Part shown: piece after piece, positions 36,845 through 45,703 of the stretch | How positions within the stretch are numbered: the stretch's first letter is position 1 | Layout of the letters: each line of letters begins with the position of its first letter | NCBI RefSeq assembly: GCF_000220525.1 | Contig: NZ_AFPK01000005.1 | Location: 1-64,000, forward strand | Reading direction: 5' to 3' | DNA length: 64,000 nt | From: Ochrovirga pacifica | Lineage (GTDB): Bacteria > Bacteroidota > Bacteroidia > Flavobacteriales > Flavobacteriaceae | Made by a program: the position numbers and the translations under genes | The notes under the pieces: generated by a model | Told to the model about the DNA's origin: nothing | Database searches by the model: none | What the model saw: the letters and a program-made list of their open reading frames with translations, nothing else

Positions 36845-37782
36845 TATTTAAAAATATCTTGTCTGTAGTTTTCTTCTTCCTCTTCTAGTAACTGTACGTA
36901 ACTTTCGTATCGTGTTTCTGACACCAATCCTTCTTCTAACGCTTTTTTAACAGCACATTTAGGTTCGTCTACATGAATACAATTGTTAAATTTACAGGCA
37001 GATTTAAGCTTAAAAAACTCTGGAAAATAGTCAGTAACTTCATATTTGTTAAAGTCTACCACACCAAAACCTCTAATCCCTGGAGTATCTATAATATATC
37101 CTCCAAAAGAAAGCGGATGCATTTCTGCAAATGTGGTAGTATGTTGCCCTTGTTGATGTTGCTCCGAAATCTCTTTCGTCTTTAAGTTAAGCCCAGGTTC
37201 TAAAGCATTTACTAAAGTAGACTTTCCCACTCCTGAATGTCCAGAAAACAAGCTAACTTTATCTTTCATTAAGGTTTTAATCTGCTCTATATTTGTTCCT
37301 TCTTTGGCCGAAACATCAATACAAGAATAACCTATGCTTGTGTATATGTACTGAAAAGCCGCTCGGTACTCATCCATTTCGATGTCATGAGTATCGACTT
37401 TATTAAACAATAAAATTGTTGGAATGCTATAAGCTTCTGCCGTTGCCAAAAAACGGTCTATAAAAGTGGTGGTTGTTTCGGGATTGTGAAGCGTAACTAC
37501 TAAAAAAGCAACATCGATATTGGAAGCGATAATATGAGTCTGTTTGGATAAGTTAACCGATTTACGAACAATAAAATTCCTACGTTCTTTGATTTCTTTT
37601 ACAATCCCAGTTTCTTTTTGGGGTTCCATTTCAAAAATAACCTCATCTCCTACAGCAATAGGATTGGTACTTTTGATTCCTTTCATTCGGAATTTCCCAG
37701 GAATTCTACATTGATACATCAATCCTTCTTCGGTTCTAACTGAATACCAACTTCCTGTAGATTTTGTTACGATTCCATTCAT
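36844..37782 (-). CDS. rsgA: Ribosome biogenesis GTPase
   Basis: Circularly permuted GTPase that checks 30S subunit maturation; 312 residues. An OB-fold lies at 1-70. Then the G4 motif FNKVD (about 125), P-loop GHSGVGKSTL (about 181) and DTPGIRGF (about 228) appear in permuted order, followed by a zinc site CKFNNCIHVDEPKC near 257-270. It is the first gene of a three-gene run with dtd and the glycine-rich repeat protein. Confidence 0.96.
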   Translation of the reverse strand: MNGIVTKSTGSWYSVRTEEGLMYQCRIPGKFRMKGIKSTNPIAVGDEVIFEMEPQKETGIVKEIKERRNFIVRKSVNLSKQTHIIASNIDVAFLVVTLHNPETTTTFIDRFLATAEAYSIPTILLFNKVDTHDIEMDEYRAAFQYIYTSIGYSCIDVSAKEGTNIEQIKTLMKDKVSLFSGHSGVGKSTLVNALEPGLNLKTKEISEQHQQGQHTTTFAEMHPLSFGGYIIDTPGIRGFGVVDFNKYEVTDYFPEFFKLKSACKFNNCIHVDEPKCAVKKALEEGLVSETRYESYVQLLEEEEENYRQDIFK

Positions 37783-37873
37783 ACCGTAAAAATACTAGTT
37801 TTTTGTGGAACCGTACCATGTTTCTTTTAGTTGATTACGGAGACAAAATATGTAACGTACAATCTATTTTTTG

Positions 37874-40396
37874 TTACCCTCTTTTAATCACCTTGGCTTG
37901 CCATTGTTCTCTAGCTGTTTTTACATTCAATAAAAAAATGCCTGATGGTAAGGTAGTACTATCTATTTCTAATTTTCCGTTTTTTATCAATGTCGTATCA
38001 GATAAAAGCTGAACACCCAAACTGTTGTATAGGCTTAATGCTACCTTTTCTTGATGCGTAGCTGATGGAATATAAACTTCAATCATATCATTTACTACTG
38101 TTTGGACTAAAAACATAGTTGAATTCATAACAATATTTTCCTCAAACATTCCTAAACATTCTTGATTTGTTGTTACCATTAAATGATTTTTTGATGCTTG
38201 CAAGGGAAGTGTTACCTCAGTTCTTTTAGTATGTATAACTTTATCGTTTAAAACCACAGAATAACTAGTTCCTCCTGAAAGATGCAAAGTTACTTGTTGA
38301 TTGATTTTATCGATTGTATAACTTACGTTTAATGATGTTGGCTCTATTATGGCTACCTTATAGGTACCCAACACTGTCAAAGCATCAGAGCTTGTTACTG
38401 TTACCCAATAAGAACCCGCAGCCAAATTGGCTACGGATATGTTTTTAGATAATGTATACTCTTTGTCTAACTGATTGCCTTGGATATGCACTTTTACTGT
38501 TTCTGATAAATTAGACTGAATCTCAATCTCTCCATTAGAACTTTCAGGACAAGAAATGGATTTGCTTGTAACTGTAACAGGTTGCAAAGGAACATCAAAC
38601 AAATGTACATCCATAATAAGTGAACTCACACGGCCTCCTGCATCAGGAAATGTTATACTGATGGTGTTATTTTCTTTAAGCAAATTGGCTGAAAAAGGAA
38701 TTTCTATCATCCCAAAAAAATCGTCTCTATTGGCCTGATCGTAACCTTTCCAATTGGTTGGTACTGTAACTTGTGTTCCATTTATTTTTACTATTGGTTG
38801 TTTAGACTTATCATGTTTTCTAGAAATACTCATTCTTAGTACCACATTTCCAGCACCTAATCTTTCAAGACCATTAAAATTGTATGTTATTTCTTTGTTG
38901 GCTTCTATTTTCTGTAAATAATCTGTGGTATAGTATTTCTGAGTTCTAACAGCGTTAGTGTACTTTAAATCTCCTTGTAATTGATAAATCAGCAATACGG
39001 TTTCACCCTCTATTAAAGACAACGAAGCCGGGGCTTGAGCTAAGACTTGATCTTGATAATCTAACTCTTTGTCTTTATATATCTTTAAGTCTCTTTTGCG
39101 AATAGACTGAATTGTTTTTCCTTTAAAGCTTGTTGGCAAAGTAACTTCTTCTGCAACATCAGATAAATTGTTAATGGCAACATATAGTCTATTTCCATCT
39201 AAAAACGCTTGTGTTTGTATGTCAGGATTATCACTTTCAATTCGAACTCTTTCCCCTTGAACTCCTTTCCACAATTCGTAAAATTTAATTCTTGGAGAGT
39301 ACTTCCATCCTGTTGGGTTGGGTTGTCCTATATTAGACGGAATCCACAACGTTGCCTGATAAGGCTGATAATTATTTGCCGCTGTAATATGCCAGGTTGC
39401 TTTACCGGTTATAAACGGAATTGAGTTTACCAATCGATCTTCTCTATCCATTAAATTGAATAAGATATGATTGATAGAACGCAATGTTTGAGCACTTGCC
39501 ACCAAACTAAAATCGTCTCCATATCCTTTTTCTATAGCTCCATATTCCGTAATAGCATGTGGCTTAACTTTATTCCATTTAATAAAACTGTAATTCTCTA
39601 TTAAATCTAAAATAGCTTCAGAATTACTTCCCGATCTTCTGTTGTCTTGTCCTGTAACGTTTACACCATCGTACAAGTGCGTAGAAAAAGCGTACATGTT
39701 TTCTCCTGCCGTATCCATAAACATTTTCATATTTTCATCCCAATGCCCAAAGTCATTCAGTTCCATCGATGGCCAAGCACTAGAATATCCAATCACTTTT
39801 GTATTTTGTAAAGCAGGAGTGCTGTGAATTCTTTTTCCTACCTCATTATACAATAAAGCCATTTGTTTCTTAATTCGTACATTCTCATCATTGTTCCATC
39901 CTCCTTGATAAAACTCACTTGCATGTACAAAAGGTTCGTTCATCACTTCAATAAACTCTTCTAAATCTCCGTTGTTAACAAAATCTTTGTAATATTCTAC
40001 AGCCCAATCACCAGCCTTCTCTATATCCATACCATCTACAAAAGCATCTTTGGGGTGATGTGTGCCTACTATGCCTTTCTTAACCGATCTTATTTGGTCG
40101 TTACCGTTCTTGTAAGCCGGATACTCTCCTACTTTTCCTGTAAGTTGTTTGGCTCTGGCAAAAGCTCCCCAAAACTGTCTTCCTCCAGTAACATCATAAT
40201 CATTTCTAAACTGAGTTTGTTCAGCATCGAAACCACTATCGTGCACACTAAAGTATTTTGTTCGGTCTAAAGCAGAAACTTCTCCTAAAAATCTTTGACA
40301 GGATGGATCTACAGTAATGTTTGTTTGAGAAAAAGCAAGCTGACTTAGCATTCCTGCAACTATTAAAAGTTTGTTTTTTGATGTTTTTACAATCAT
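37874..40396 (-). CDS. GH86 beta-agarase/porphyranase with T9SS sorting domain
   Basis: The start at 40396 gives a signal peptide ending near AFSQ and 840 residues. The catalytic part (about 30-390) fits GH86: DRTKYFSVHDSG near 43, the acid/base Glu of EVMNEPFVHA (about 154), and the nucleophile Glu of ITEYGAIEKGYGDD (about 284). A beta domain and a carbohydrate-binding-like sandwich follow (about 490-630), then a SprB-like repeat (SCPESSNGEIEI). The C-terminal 75 residues form a type IX secretion signal (LPSGIFLLNV, ending KVIKRG). It should be an extracellular endo-enzyme starting polymer breakdown. GH86 includes both agarases and porphyranases, so the sulfated or unsulfated target is open. 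It is the last gene of the minus-strand locus and follows the GH29 terminator. Confidence 0.8.
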   Translation of the reverse strand: MIVKTSKNKLLIVAGMLSQLAFSQTNITVDPSCQRFLGEVSALDRTKYFSVHDSGFDAEQTQFRNDYDVTGGRQFWGAFARAKQLTGKVGEYPAYKNGNDQIRSVKKGIVGTHHPKDAFVDGMDIEKAGDWAVEYYKDFVNNGDLEEFIEVMNEPFVHASEFYQGGWNNDENVRIKKQMALLYNEVGKRIHSTPALQNTKVIGYSSAWPSMELNDFGHWDENMKMFMDTAGENMYAFSTHLYDGVNVTGQDNRRSGSNSEAILDLIENYSFIKWNKVKPHAITEYGAIEKGYGDDFSLVASAQTLRSINHILFNLMDREDRLVNSIPFITGKATWHITAANNYQPYQATLWIPSNIGQPNPTGWKYSPRIKFYELWKGVQGERVRIESDNPDIQTQAFLDGNRLYVAINNLSDVAEEVTLPTSFKGKTIQSIRKRDLKIYKDKELDYQDQVLAQAPASLSLIEGETVLLIYQLQGDLKYTNAVRTQKYYTTDYLQKIEANKEITYNFNGLERLGAGNVVLRMSISRKHDKSKQPIVKINGTQVTVPTNWKGYDQANRDDFFGMIEIPFSANLLKENNTISITFPDAGGRVSSLIMDVHLFDVPLQPVTVTSKSISCPESSNGEIEIQSNLSETVKVHIQGNQLDKEYTLSKNISVANLAAGSYWVTVTSSDALTVLGTYKVAIIEPTSLNVSYTIDKINQQVTLHLSGGTSYSVVLNDKVIHTKRTEVTLPLQASKNHLMVTTNQECLGMFEENIVMNSTMFLVQTVVNDMIEVYIPSATHQEKVALSLYNSLGVQLLSDTTLIKNGKLEIDSTTLPSGIFLLNVKTAREQWQAKVIKRG

Positions 40397-40500
40397 TTTT
40401 TGGTTTTTATGATTTTTTCTCAAATTTCTTTTATTTCTATCATACTTTTAAAATCAAATGATGAAATTAGTAGTAGAAACGTTGAAACATCAAAACAAAA

Positions 40501-40535
40501 AACTTCGAAAAATTACTTGTATTTTTCGAAGTTTT
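40501..40535 (-). terminator. Terminator between the GH29 and GH86 genes
   Basis: A 13-bp perfect stem (AACTTCGAAAAAT with ATTTTTCGAAGTT) with a seven-base loop, followed on the minus strand by a T run. It implies a separate promoter for GH86, although no good TAnnTTTG box was found. Confidence 0.88.
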
Positions 40536-40559
40536 GCACATATGTGGTATTGCTAAATT

Positions 40560-42113
40560 TTATTCTCTTGGCACTATTTTAAAAGTAAAAGCATGATTTC
40601 CTATTTTTCTTTTAGGCAAAGAAATCGTTAATCCTTCTAGGGTTCTATTAAAAGCAAGTGGGGTACCATCGCCTAACATTTCTATGGATTTTATTTCCTT
40701 AGCATACAAACCACTCCCCTTTTTTAAACTTTTAATAGTAAACTCTTTTCCCTTTGGCCAGTCCAAAACAATGGCATACAAAACAGCTCCTTTTGTTGTA
40801 AAACGAATGTCTTTAGCTGTATTATCTGCATTTTTTTTCTCACTTAAATGCCCCTCTACTATTTTAGCTTCTCCTTCTCCGTAAATATCAAACGTTCTGG
40901 TTCCGTAAATAGCTTCTCCGTTTATCTTTAACCAATCTCCCATTTCTAGCAAACGCTTTTTTACAGGTTCTGGTATTTCTCCATTGGCTTTGGGAGTAAT
41001 ATTTAACAATACAGCACCGTTTTTACTTACCACATCTACCAAAAAGTCAATCAAACGGTTGGTAGATTTGTAGTGAGGATTACTAATGTGCGACCATGCA
41101 TTCCAGTCAATAGAATCATCAGTTAGCCATGGAAAATCTTTTTTCTCTTTCATCCTTGCACGTTCCAAATCTAACACTGCAGTTCCTTTAGCAAAATCGT
41201 AAAACTTATAGGTTGAAACCACTTCTTGATTTTTTTCTACAGCATGATTGTAGTAGTAAGCCAAAAATTCTTGTCGATGTTTTTCTGAAATAATATCCAT
41301 TTTGTTGTCAAACCAAACCAAATCTGGATCATATTTATCAATAATTTCTTTCAAGCGTTTTAACCATTCGTCGTTAAAAGCTTTATCCGGTAAGGGGTAA
41401 TACTTTTGAATACCTGCATCTATTTGATGCGGCCTATTCGGCATCACAAAATCTCCTTTTTTAACTTTAGGACCATACAAATCTGAGTACAGCGGATTGC
41501 TAGCATCTGTAGAGGTATCCCAAGTAGGATACCAGGCATACAACCAATGTCGATGATAGGTTGCGATAAACTTCATCCCTCGTTTTCTAATTTCTTTAGA
41601 CAACTCTCCCATAATATCTCGTTTAGGCCCCATATCTTTTGCGTTCCAACGAGTCAACTCACTATCCCACATTGCAAATCCGTCTGCATGTTCAGATACA
41701 GGCCCAGCGAATTTAGCTCCTGATTTTTGAAATAAATCAGCCCACTCAGCTGCATCAAATTTTTCGGCCTTGAACATGGGAATAAAATCCTTGTAGCCAA
41801 ATTTGTCTAAAGTTCCGTAATTTTCTATGTGATGTTGATGTATTTTTTGAGCTCTTGCACTTTTTCCCTGGGGATGATTTGGACCTGCATACATAAAGTG
41901 TGAATACCATTCAGTCTCGTAAGCGGGAACAGAATAAGGCCCCCAATGACAGTAAATTCCAAATTTTGCATCTAAAAACCACTTGGGAGTTTGGTGCTTT
42001 TTTAAAGATTCCCATTGGGGTTGATACGCTGTTTTAAGAGTCTCTTTTTTTTGACTTTGACAAGATGTCATTAACAAAAATAAAGTAGCAAGAGAAAAAA
42101 AATATACTTTCAT
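40560..42113 (-). CDS. GH29 alpha-L-fucosidase-type lipoprotein
   Basis: The start at 42113 gives a lipoprotein signal (MTSC, Cys18) and 517 residues. GH29 features include KFGIYCHWGPYSVPAYETEW near 50-69, SEHADGFAMWDS near 140-151, and the nucleophile Asp269 in DLVWFDNKMD. A C-terminal beta-sandwich follows. The family cleaves alpha-L-fucosides. In this galactan context the substrate may be a terminal alpha-L-galactosyl unit, since L-fucose is 6-deoxy-L-galactose. As a lipoprotein it acts in the periplasm or at the cell surface. A terminator separates it from GH117 upstream and another from GH86 downstream. Confidence 0.88.
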   Translation of the reverse strand: MKVYFFSLATLFLLMTSCQSQKKETLKTAYQPQWESLKKHQTPKWFLDAKFGIYCHWGPYSVPAYETEWYSHFMYAGPNHPQGKSARAQKIHQHHIENYGTLDKFGYKDFIPMFKAEKFDAAEWADLFQKSGAKFAGPVSEHADGFAMWDSELTRWNAKDMGPKRDIMGELSKEIRKRGMKFIATYHRHWLYAWYPTWDTSTDASNPLYSDLYGPKVKKGDFVMPNRPHQIDAGIQKYYPLPDKAFNDEWLKRLKEIIDKYDPDLVWFDNKMDIISEKHRQEFLAYYYNHAVEKNQEVVSTYKFYDFAKGTAVLDLERARMKEKKDFPWLTDDSIDWNAWSHISNPHYKSTNRLIDFLVDVVSKNGAVLLNITPKANGEIPEPVKKRLLEMGDWLKINGEAIYGTRTFDIYGEGEAKIVEGHLSEKKNADNTAKDIRFTTKGAVLYAIVLDWPKGKEFTIKSLKKGSGLYAKEIKSIEMLGDGTPLAFNRTLEGLTISLPKRKIGNHAFTFKIVPRE

Positions 42114-42210
42114 ATCATTTAAATTTTTATAAATATACGTCTTCATAACCTTAAAATAAATAAGTTTCTTTTACAAAGTGTTTACATCAAAAAATAGCCA
42201 ACCAAAAAAC

Positions 42211-42286
42211 ACAAATACGACTACAAAAACAAAACACCCCATAAAAATAAAAGATTAACATACTAAAATCAAAATACAAATACGAC
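42211..42286. repeat. Pair of 11-bp direct repeats in the GH29 leader
   Basis: ACAAATACGAC occurs at 42211-42221 and again at 42276-42286, in the gap between GH29 and GH117. Nine of these bases (CAAATACGA) also occur in the operator at 52431-52439. They may be regulator sites or chance repeats in A-rich DNA. The repeats are seen directly; function is inferred. Confidence 0.4.
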
Positions 42287-42300
42287 CAAACACCAAACAA

Positions 42301-42329
42301 AAAAGACCACTAAATAGTGGTCTTTTTTT
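42301..42329 (-). terminator. Terminator of the GH117 transcript
   Basis: AAAAGACCACT pairs with AGTGGTCTTTT around a short loop, with T runs on both strands. It lies 17 bp after the GH117 stop and would end the long catabolic transcript. Confidence 0.9.
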
Positions 42330-42345
42330 ATTAAAAAACAGGTTT

Positions 42346-43590
42346 TTATTTCTGGTCTTTTACCGATACATCTTTTCCTTTTACTACACCTTTTGCAGTA
42401 TGTTTGCGCATTCTTTCTGTTCTAAACCCACGAATATACTGATAATCATATGTTTTGTATTCATGTGTCAAACCCCAACGTAAAATTTCTGTTGGTTCTT
42501 TTTCATTATCGGCAGTTCTATTTAAACCAATAGCATGGGGAGCTCCTTTTACTACGGCTTTAATTTCAAAATTGATTCCATCAGGAGACCATTGAACGGT
42601 GTTCTTTTCTGGTCCATCTGTGGTAATTAAAGATGCAATACCTCCATTATATGGCCATACACAAATTTCGTGTCCACTGTTAGATATTGGGTTGTATTCA
42701 GACTTTACATAAGGCCCTTTAGGATTGTCTGCAATAGCAACTCCGTGACGAATTTGACGACCACCAAACGTAATTGCTTCTCCCATTTGTTCTCCTTTAT
42801 AGTACAAATAGAATTTTCCTTTGTAAGGAATAATACAAGGATCGTGTACTTTATGAGAATCAAAATCTCCTTTTTTAATCACAGCAAAACGATCTTGTTC
42901 TTCTCCTTTCCATACCCCATTGTCTGCAGGGCTTAAGATAGGTTCTTTACTTTTGGTCCACGGTCCATTAGGTGAACTAGACCAAGCCAATCCAACTTGA
43001 TTTTTTACTCGCACATTGTACAAACCACCTACGGTTTGATAACACAAGTAATACATACCATCATGTTCCATAATTTCTACAGTAAACACAGATCGATCAT
43101 CATAAGCTCCTTTCTCTCCGCGAGCAACAGCCAATCCTTCCTCTTTCCATGTCAATCCATCTTCTGATGTTGCATACCAAATATCACATCTATCCCAAGG
43201 GAACACCTTATCATTTTCAATATCTCCTCCAAAACCATCAGTAGGTCCTGTTGATTTGGTATACCATACGTAGTATTTTCCATCGTGCTTAATCATAGCA
43301 CTAGGGTCTCTACGTACCACACCTTCTTCATAAGCTAAATCTCCTTTAAGGTCATAAGTTTCGTATTTAAAAAACCAGTCGTTTCCTCTAACCAATTCTT
43401 CATCCCACAACAAAGCTCTTTTAGAAGCCGCACTTAATTTGTCGGCATTGGTAATTCCCAAAAAGTCTAATTGCTCTGCAGTAGGTTTCATTTCTTCTTT
43501 TGATTCTGGACAATCAGCAGTTTGTTTTGCTGGTTGACAAGCAGCCAATGCAATTGCAAACAAGGCTGAAACTAATTGTATTTTTTTCAT
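42346..43590 (-). CDS. GH117 alpha-1,3-L-neoagarooligosaccharide hydrolase
   Basis: Removes terminal 3,6-anhydro-L-galactose from neoagaro-oligosaccharides. It is a lipoprotein (LAAC, Cys18) of 414 residues. Typical features are SAASKRALLWDEELVRGNDW (about 53-72), which forms the helix-rich N-terminal dimer arm, and the five-bladed propeller residues Asp95 in RRDPSAM, Asp250 in HKVHDP, and His307-Glu308 in GHEICVWPY. These match the positions I know for Zobellia and Bacteroides enzymes. It is co-directional with the RhaT-like permease (12 bp upstream), fitting release and then uptake of the monomer. This gene is the strongest marker that the locus targets agar-type galactans. Confidence 0.93.
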   Translation of the reverse strand: MKKIQLVSALFAIALAACQPAKQTADCPESKEEMKPTAEQLDFLGITNADKLSAASKRALLWDEELVRGNDWFFKYETYDLKGDLAYEEGVVRRDPSAMIKHDGKYYVWYTKSTGPTDGFGGDIENDKVFPWDRCDIWYATSEDGLTWKEEGLAVARGEKGAYDDRSVFTVEIMEHDGMYYLCYQTVGGLYNVRVKNQVGLAWSSSPNGPWTKSKEPILSPADNGVWKGEEQDRFAVIKKGDFDSHKVHDPCIIPYKGKFYLYYKGEQMGEAITFGGRQIRHGVAIADNPKGPYVKSEYNPISNSGHEICVWPYNGGIASLITTDGPEKNTVQWSPDGINFEIKAVVKGAPHAIGLNRTADNEKEPTEILRWGLTHEYKTYDYQYIRGFRTERMRKHTAKGVVKGKDVSVKDQK

Positions 43591-43601
43591 ATGTATTGTT
43601 T

Positions 43602-44621
43602 TTATGCTAACGTATTAGAATAGGCAATAATGATGATCCCAATAACCATACACATTAACCCTAAGTATAGTGAGTTTTTTGCTTTTCCTGATGCTTTGAT
43701 CCACTCTTTAGTTATCAATCCACTTACAATGGCTGTTACCACACAAGCGGTGTTATAAATAGCATAACCCACACTTCCTCCTAATTCTTTTCCTAATTTA
43801 AAACCGGCGTAAGCAAATAAAACGGAAGCAGCAAAGTTAAATACAGCCATAATTGTTGTTAGTACAATATTTTTACCTAAATGTGGGGTTTTAAATTTTC
43901 CCCATAATTTTTTTGCAGATAATTGCTGAATAAAATATACGGCAATAGCAACTCCTCCTGCCATGTAAATAACATACATAACGGCAACAGCACTTTTCCA
44001 AGGAGCATTTCCTCTTGCTTGAGAGGCAGTGTCTATAATTTCTCCTCCTGCAGCATATGCATAACTAAATCCTGTTGCCAACAAACCTCCAATAATTGCA
44101 ATAGAAATTCCAGCCATCATAGACCCTCCTTTTTTAGCACCTTCGGTAGCTGCACCATCTTCGTCTTTTTGACGTAAAATTCCTGCTCTACCATTGGCTA
44201 TAATTCCTACTAACACAACAGCTAAACCAGCTAGAATTGTGGTTAATACATTAGGTTTAGGCAAACCTACTTCAATAAAAGGTAATAAAGAACCAACTAA
44301 AATAATGGTTCCTATAAAAATAGAAAAACCAATAGAAAGTCCGATATAGTTAATGGCTTTACCCCACATCATTACACCAATTCCCCAAAGCAAACTACAA
44401 ACAACCATAGTTAACAAAGCTTTTGATGGAATTTCTCCTAAAATTTCCGCAAAACCATCAATCAATAAAAAAGCAGCAATGTTGGGCACCACAAAAGTGT
44501 TGATTGCAAAGAACAAGCTCCATGTATTTTCAAATTCAAAATCTTTAGTAAACTTTTCTGGCAAAGCATAAAGTCCTAGTAGCAATCCTGCTAAAACAGC
44601 GAATAAAATTCCTATTATCAT
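43602..44621 (-). CDS. RhaT-like sugar permease
   Basis: Inner-membrane protein of 339 residues with about ten hydrophobic segments, resembling L-rhamnose:proton symporter family proteins. Residues GILFAVLAGLLLGLYALPEK at the start and MMWGKAINYIGLSIGFSIFI in the middle are typical. In this operon it is the likely importer of 3,6-anhydro-L-galactose or a related monosaccharide released by GH117. That substrate is inferred from context, not from binding residues. It lies between galM and GH117 with 12-27 bp gaps. Confidence 0.82.
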   Translation of the reverse strand: MIIGILFAVLAGLLLGLYALPEKFTKDFEFENTWSLFFAINTFVVPNIAAFLLIDGFAEILGEIPSKALLTMVVCSLLWGIGVMMWGKAINYIGLSIGFSIFIGTIILVGSLLPFIEVGLPKPNVLTTILAGLAVVLVGIIANGRAGILRQKDEDGAATEGAKKGGSMMAGISIAIIGGLLATGFSYAYAAGGEIIDTASQARGNAPWKSAVAVMYVIYMAGGVAIAVYFIQQLSAKKLWGKFKTPHLGKNIVLTTIMAVFNFAASVLFAYAGFKLGKELGGSVGYAIYNTACVVTAIVSGLITKEWIKASGKAKNSLYLGLMCMVIGIIIIAYSNTLA

Positions 44622-44648
44622 TTTTTTATTATTTAGTTGTTATACGTA

Positions 44649-45686
44649 TTACCACCCAAATTTAAAGATGGTTTTGCTTTTAAACTCTTCTCCTGCTTTG
44701 GTAATTGATTTTGGAGAGTTGACAATATTAGGTCCATTAGGATACCTGTGAGTTTCACAACAAAATCCTTTGTATTTACCGTATTGTTCTCCGTTTTCTC
44801 TAGCCAAAGCATCCGATGTATATTTACCTGTGTACAACAACATACAAGGCTCTGTAGTAAATACATCTATACTACGATCTCCAAACGAAACCGATGCTGT
44901 TTGCTTAAGCTCTCCTACCTGATCAAAAATGTAAAAATGCTCAAATCCATCTCCCATTTCTTGGTGTGCTTCTCCTATTTTTTTCCCATTTCTTAAATCA
45001 TCGGCTTTGCCTTCTACAGATACAATTTCTCCTGTAGCAGCTCCTGTTTCGTCTAAAACCAAACGCTTATCTGTAAATATTTTAGCGTTGTGATTTTCTA
45101 CTGTTTCAGAAAAAGAGGCTAAGTTAAAATAGGTATGATTGGTCATAGACAAAGGCGTATCTGCATCTGGTGTTGCACTATATGCTATAGATAACTCGTT
45201 GGTTTCTTTTAATAAAAATGTAACTGATGCTGTTAGATTACCTGGAAAACCTTCTTCTAAATCTTTACTTTCTAAAGAAAATGTAACCCCCACAGCATCT
45301 TTTTCTTCTATGGCAGTAGCCGACCAAACTTTTTTGTCAAAACCAACAGTTCCCCCGTGTAAATTGTTATCTCCGCAATTGGCTGCCAATTGAAATTTCT
45401 TGCCCTCCAATTGAAATGCAGCATCTTTAATTTGCGAACAATACCTTCCTACGGTACATCCAAAATAAGGAGAGTTATTTTTGTATTCTTCAGAAAAATA
45501 TCCTTCTAATGTATCAAATCCACAAGCAATATTTGTTATATCTCCTTTTGAGTTTGGTACTTTTAATGAAGTGATGGTAGCTCCGTAGTTGGTGATTTTA
45601 ACTTCAATTCCGCTAGAATTACTAAGTGTATACAAAGTAATTTCTTGGTTGTTGAATGTTCCAAAATTTGATTGTTCTACTTTCAT
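44649..45686 (-). CDS. galM: Aldose 1-epimerase
   Basis: Interconverts alpha and beta anomers of sugars; 345 residues. It shows ITNYGATITSLKVPN near residues 32-46, YFGCTVGRYCSQI near 74-86, the catalytic His in NLHGG and NHTYFNLAS, and a late Glu (FCCETHRYPNGPN). It would process galactose or anhydrogalactose anomers released by the glycosidases. No signal peptide is seen, so it acts in the cytosol. It lies 17 bp after the cycloisomerase stop. Confidence 0.93.
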   Translation of the reverse strand: MKVEQSNFGTFNNQEITLYTLSNSSGIEVKITNYGATITSLKVPNSKGDITNIACGFDTLEGYFSEEYKNNSPYFGCTVGRYCSQIKDAAFQLEGKKFQLAANCGDNNLHGGTVGFDKKVWSATAIEEKDAVGVTFSLESKDLEEGFPGNLTASVTFLLKETNELSIAYSATPDADTPLSMTNHTYFNLASFSETVENHNAKIFTDKRLVLDETGAATGEIVSVEGKADDLRNGKKIGEAHQEMGDGFEHFYIFDQVGELKQTASVSFGDRSIDVFTTEPCMLLYTGKYTSDALARENGEQYGKYKGFCCETHRYPNGPNIVNSPKSITKAGEEFKSKTIFKFGW

Positions 45687-45703
45687 ATTTTATTGATATT
45701 TTT

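Noticed and set aside
44633..44866. Small frame overlapping the end of galM
   Set aside because: It is an alternate frame of the well-supported galM C-terminus and has no independent evidence.
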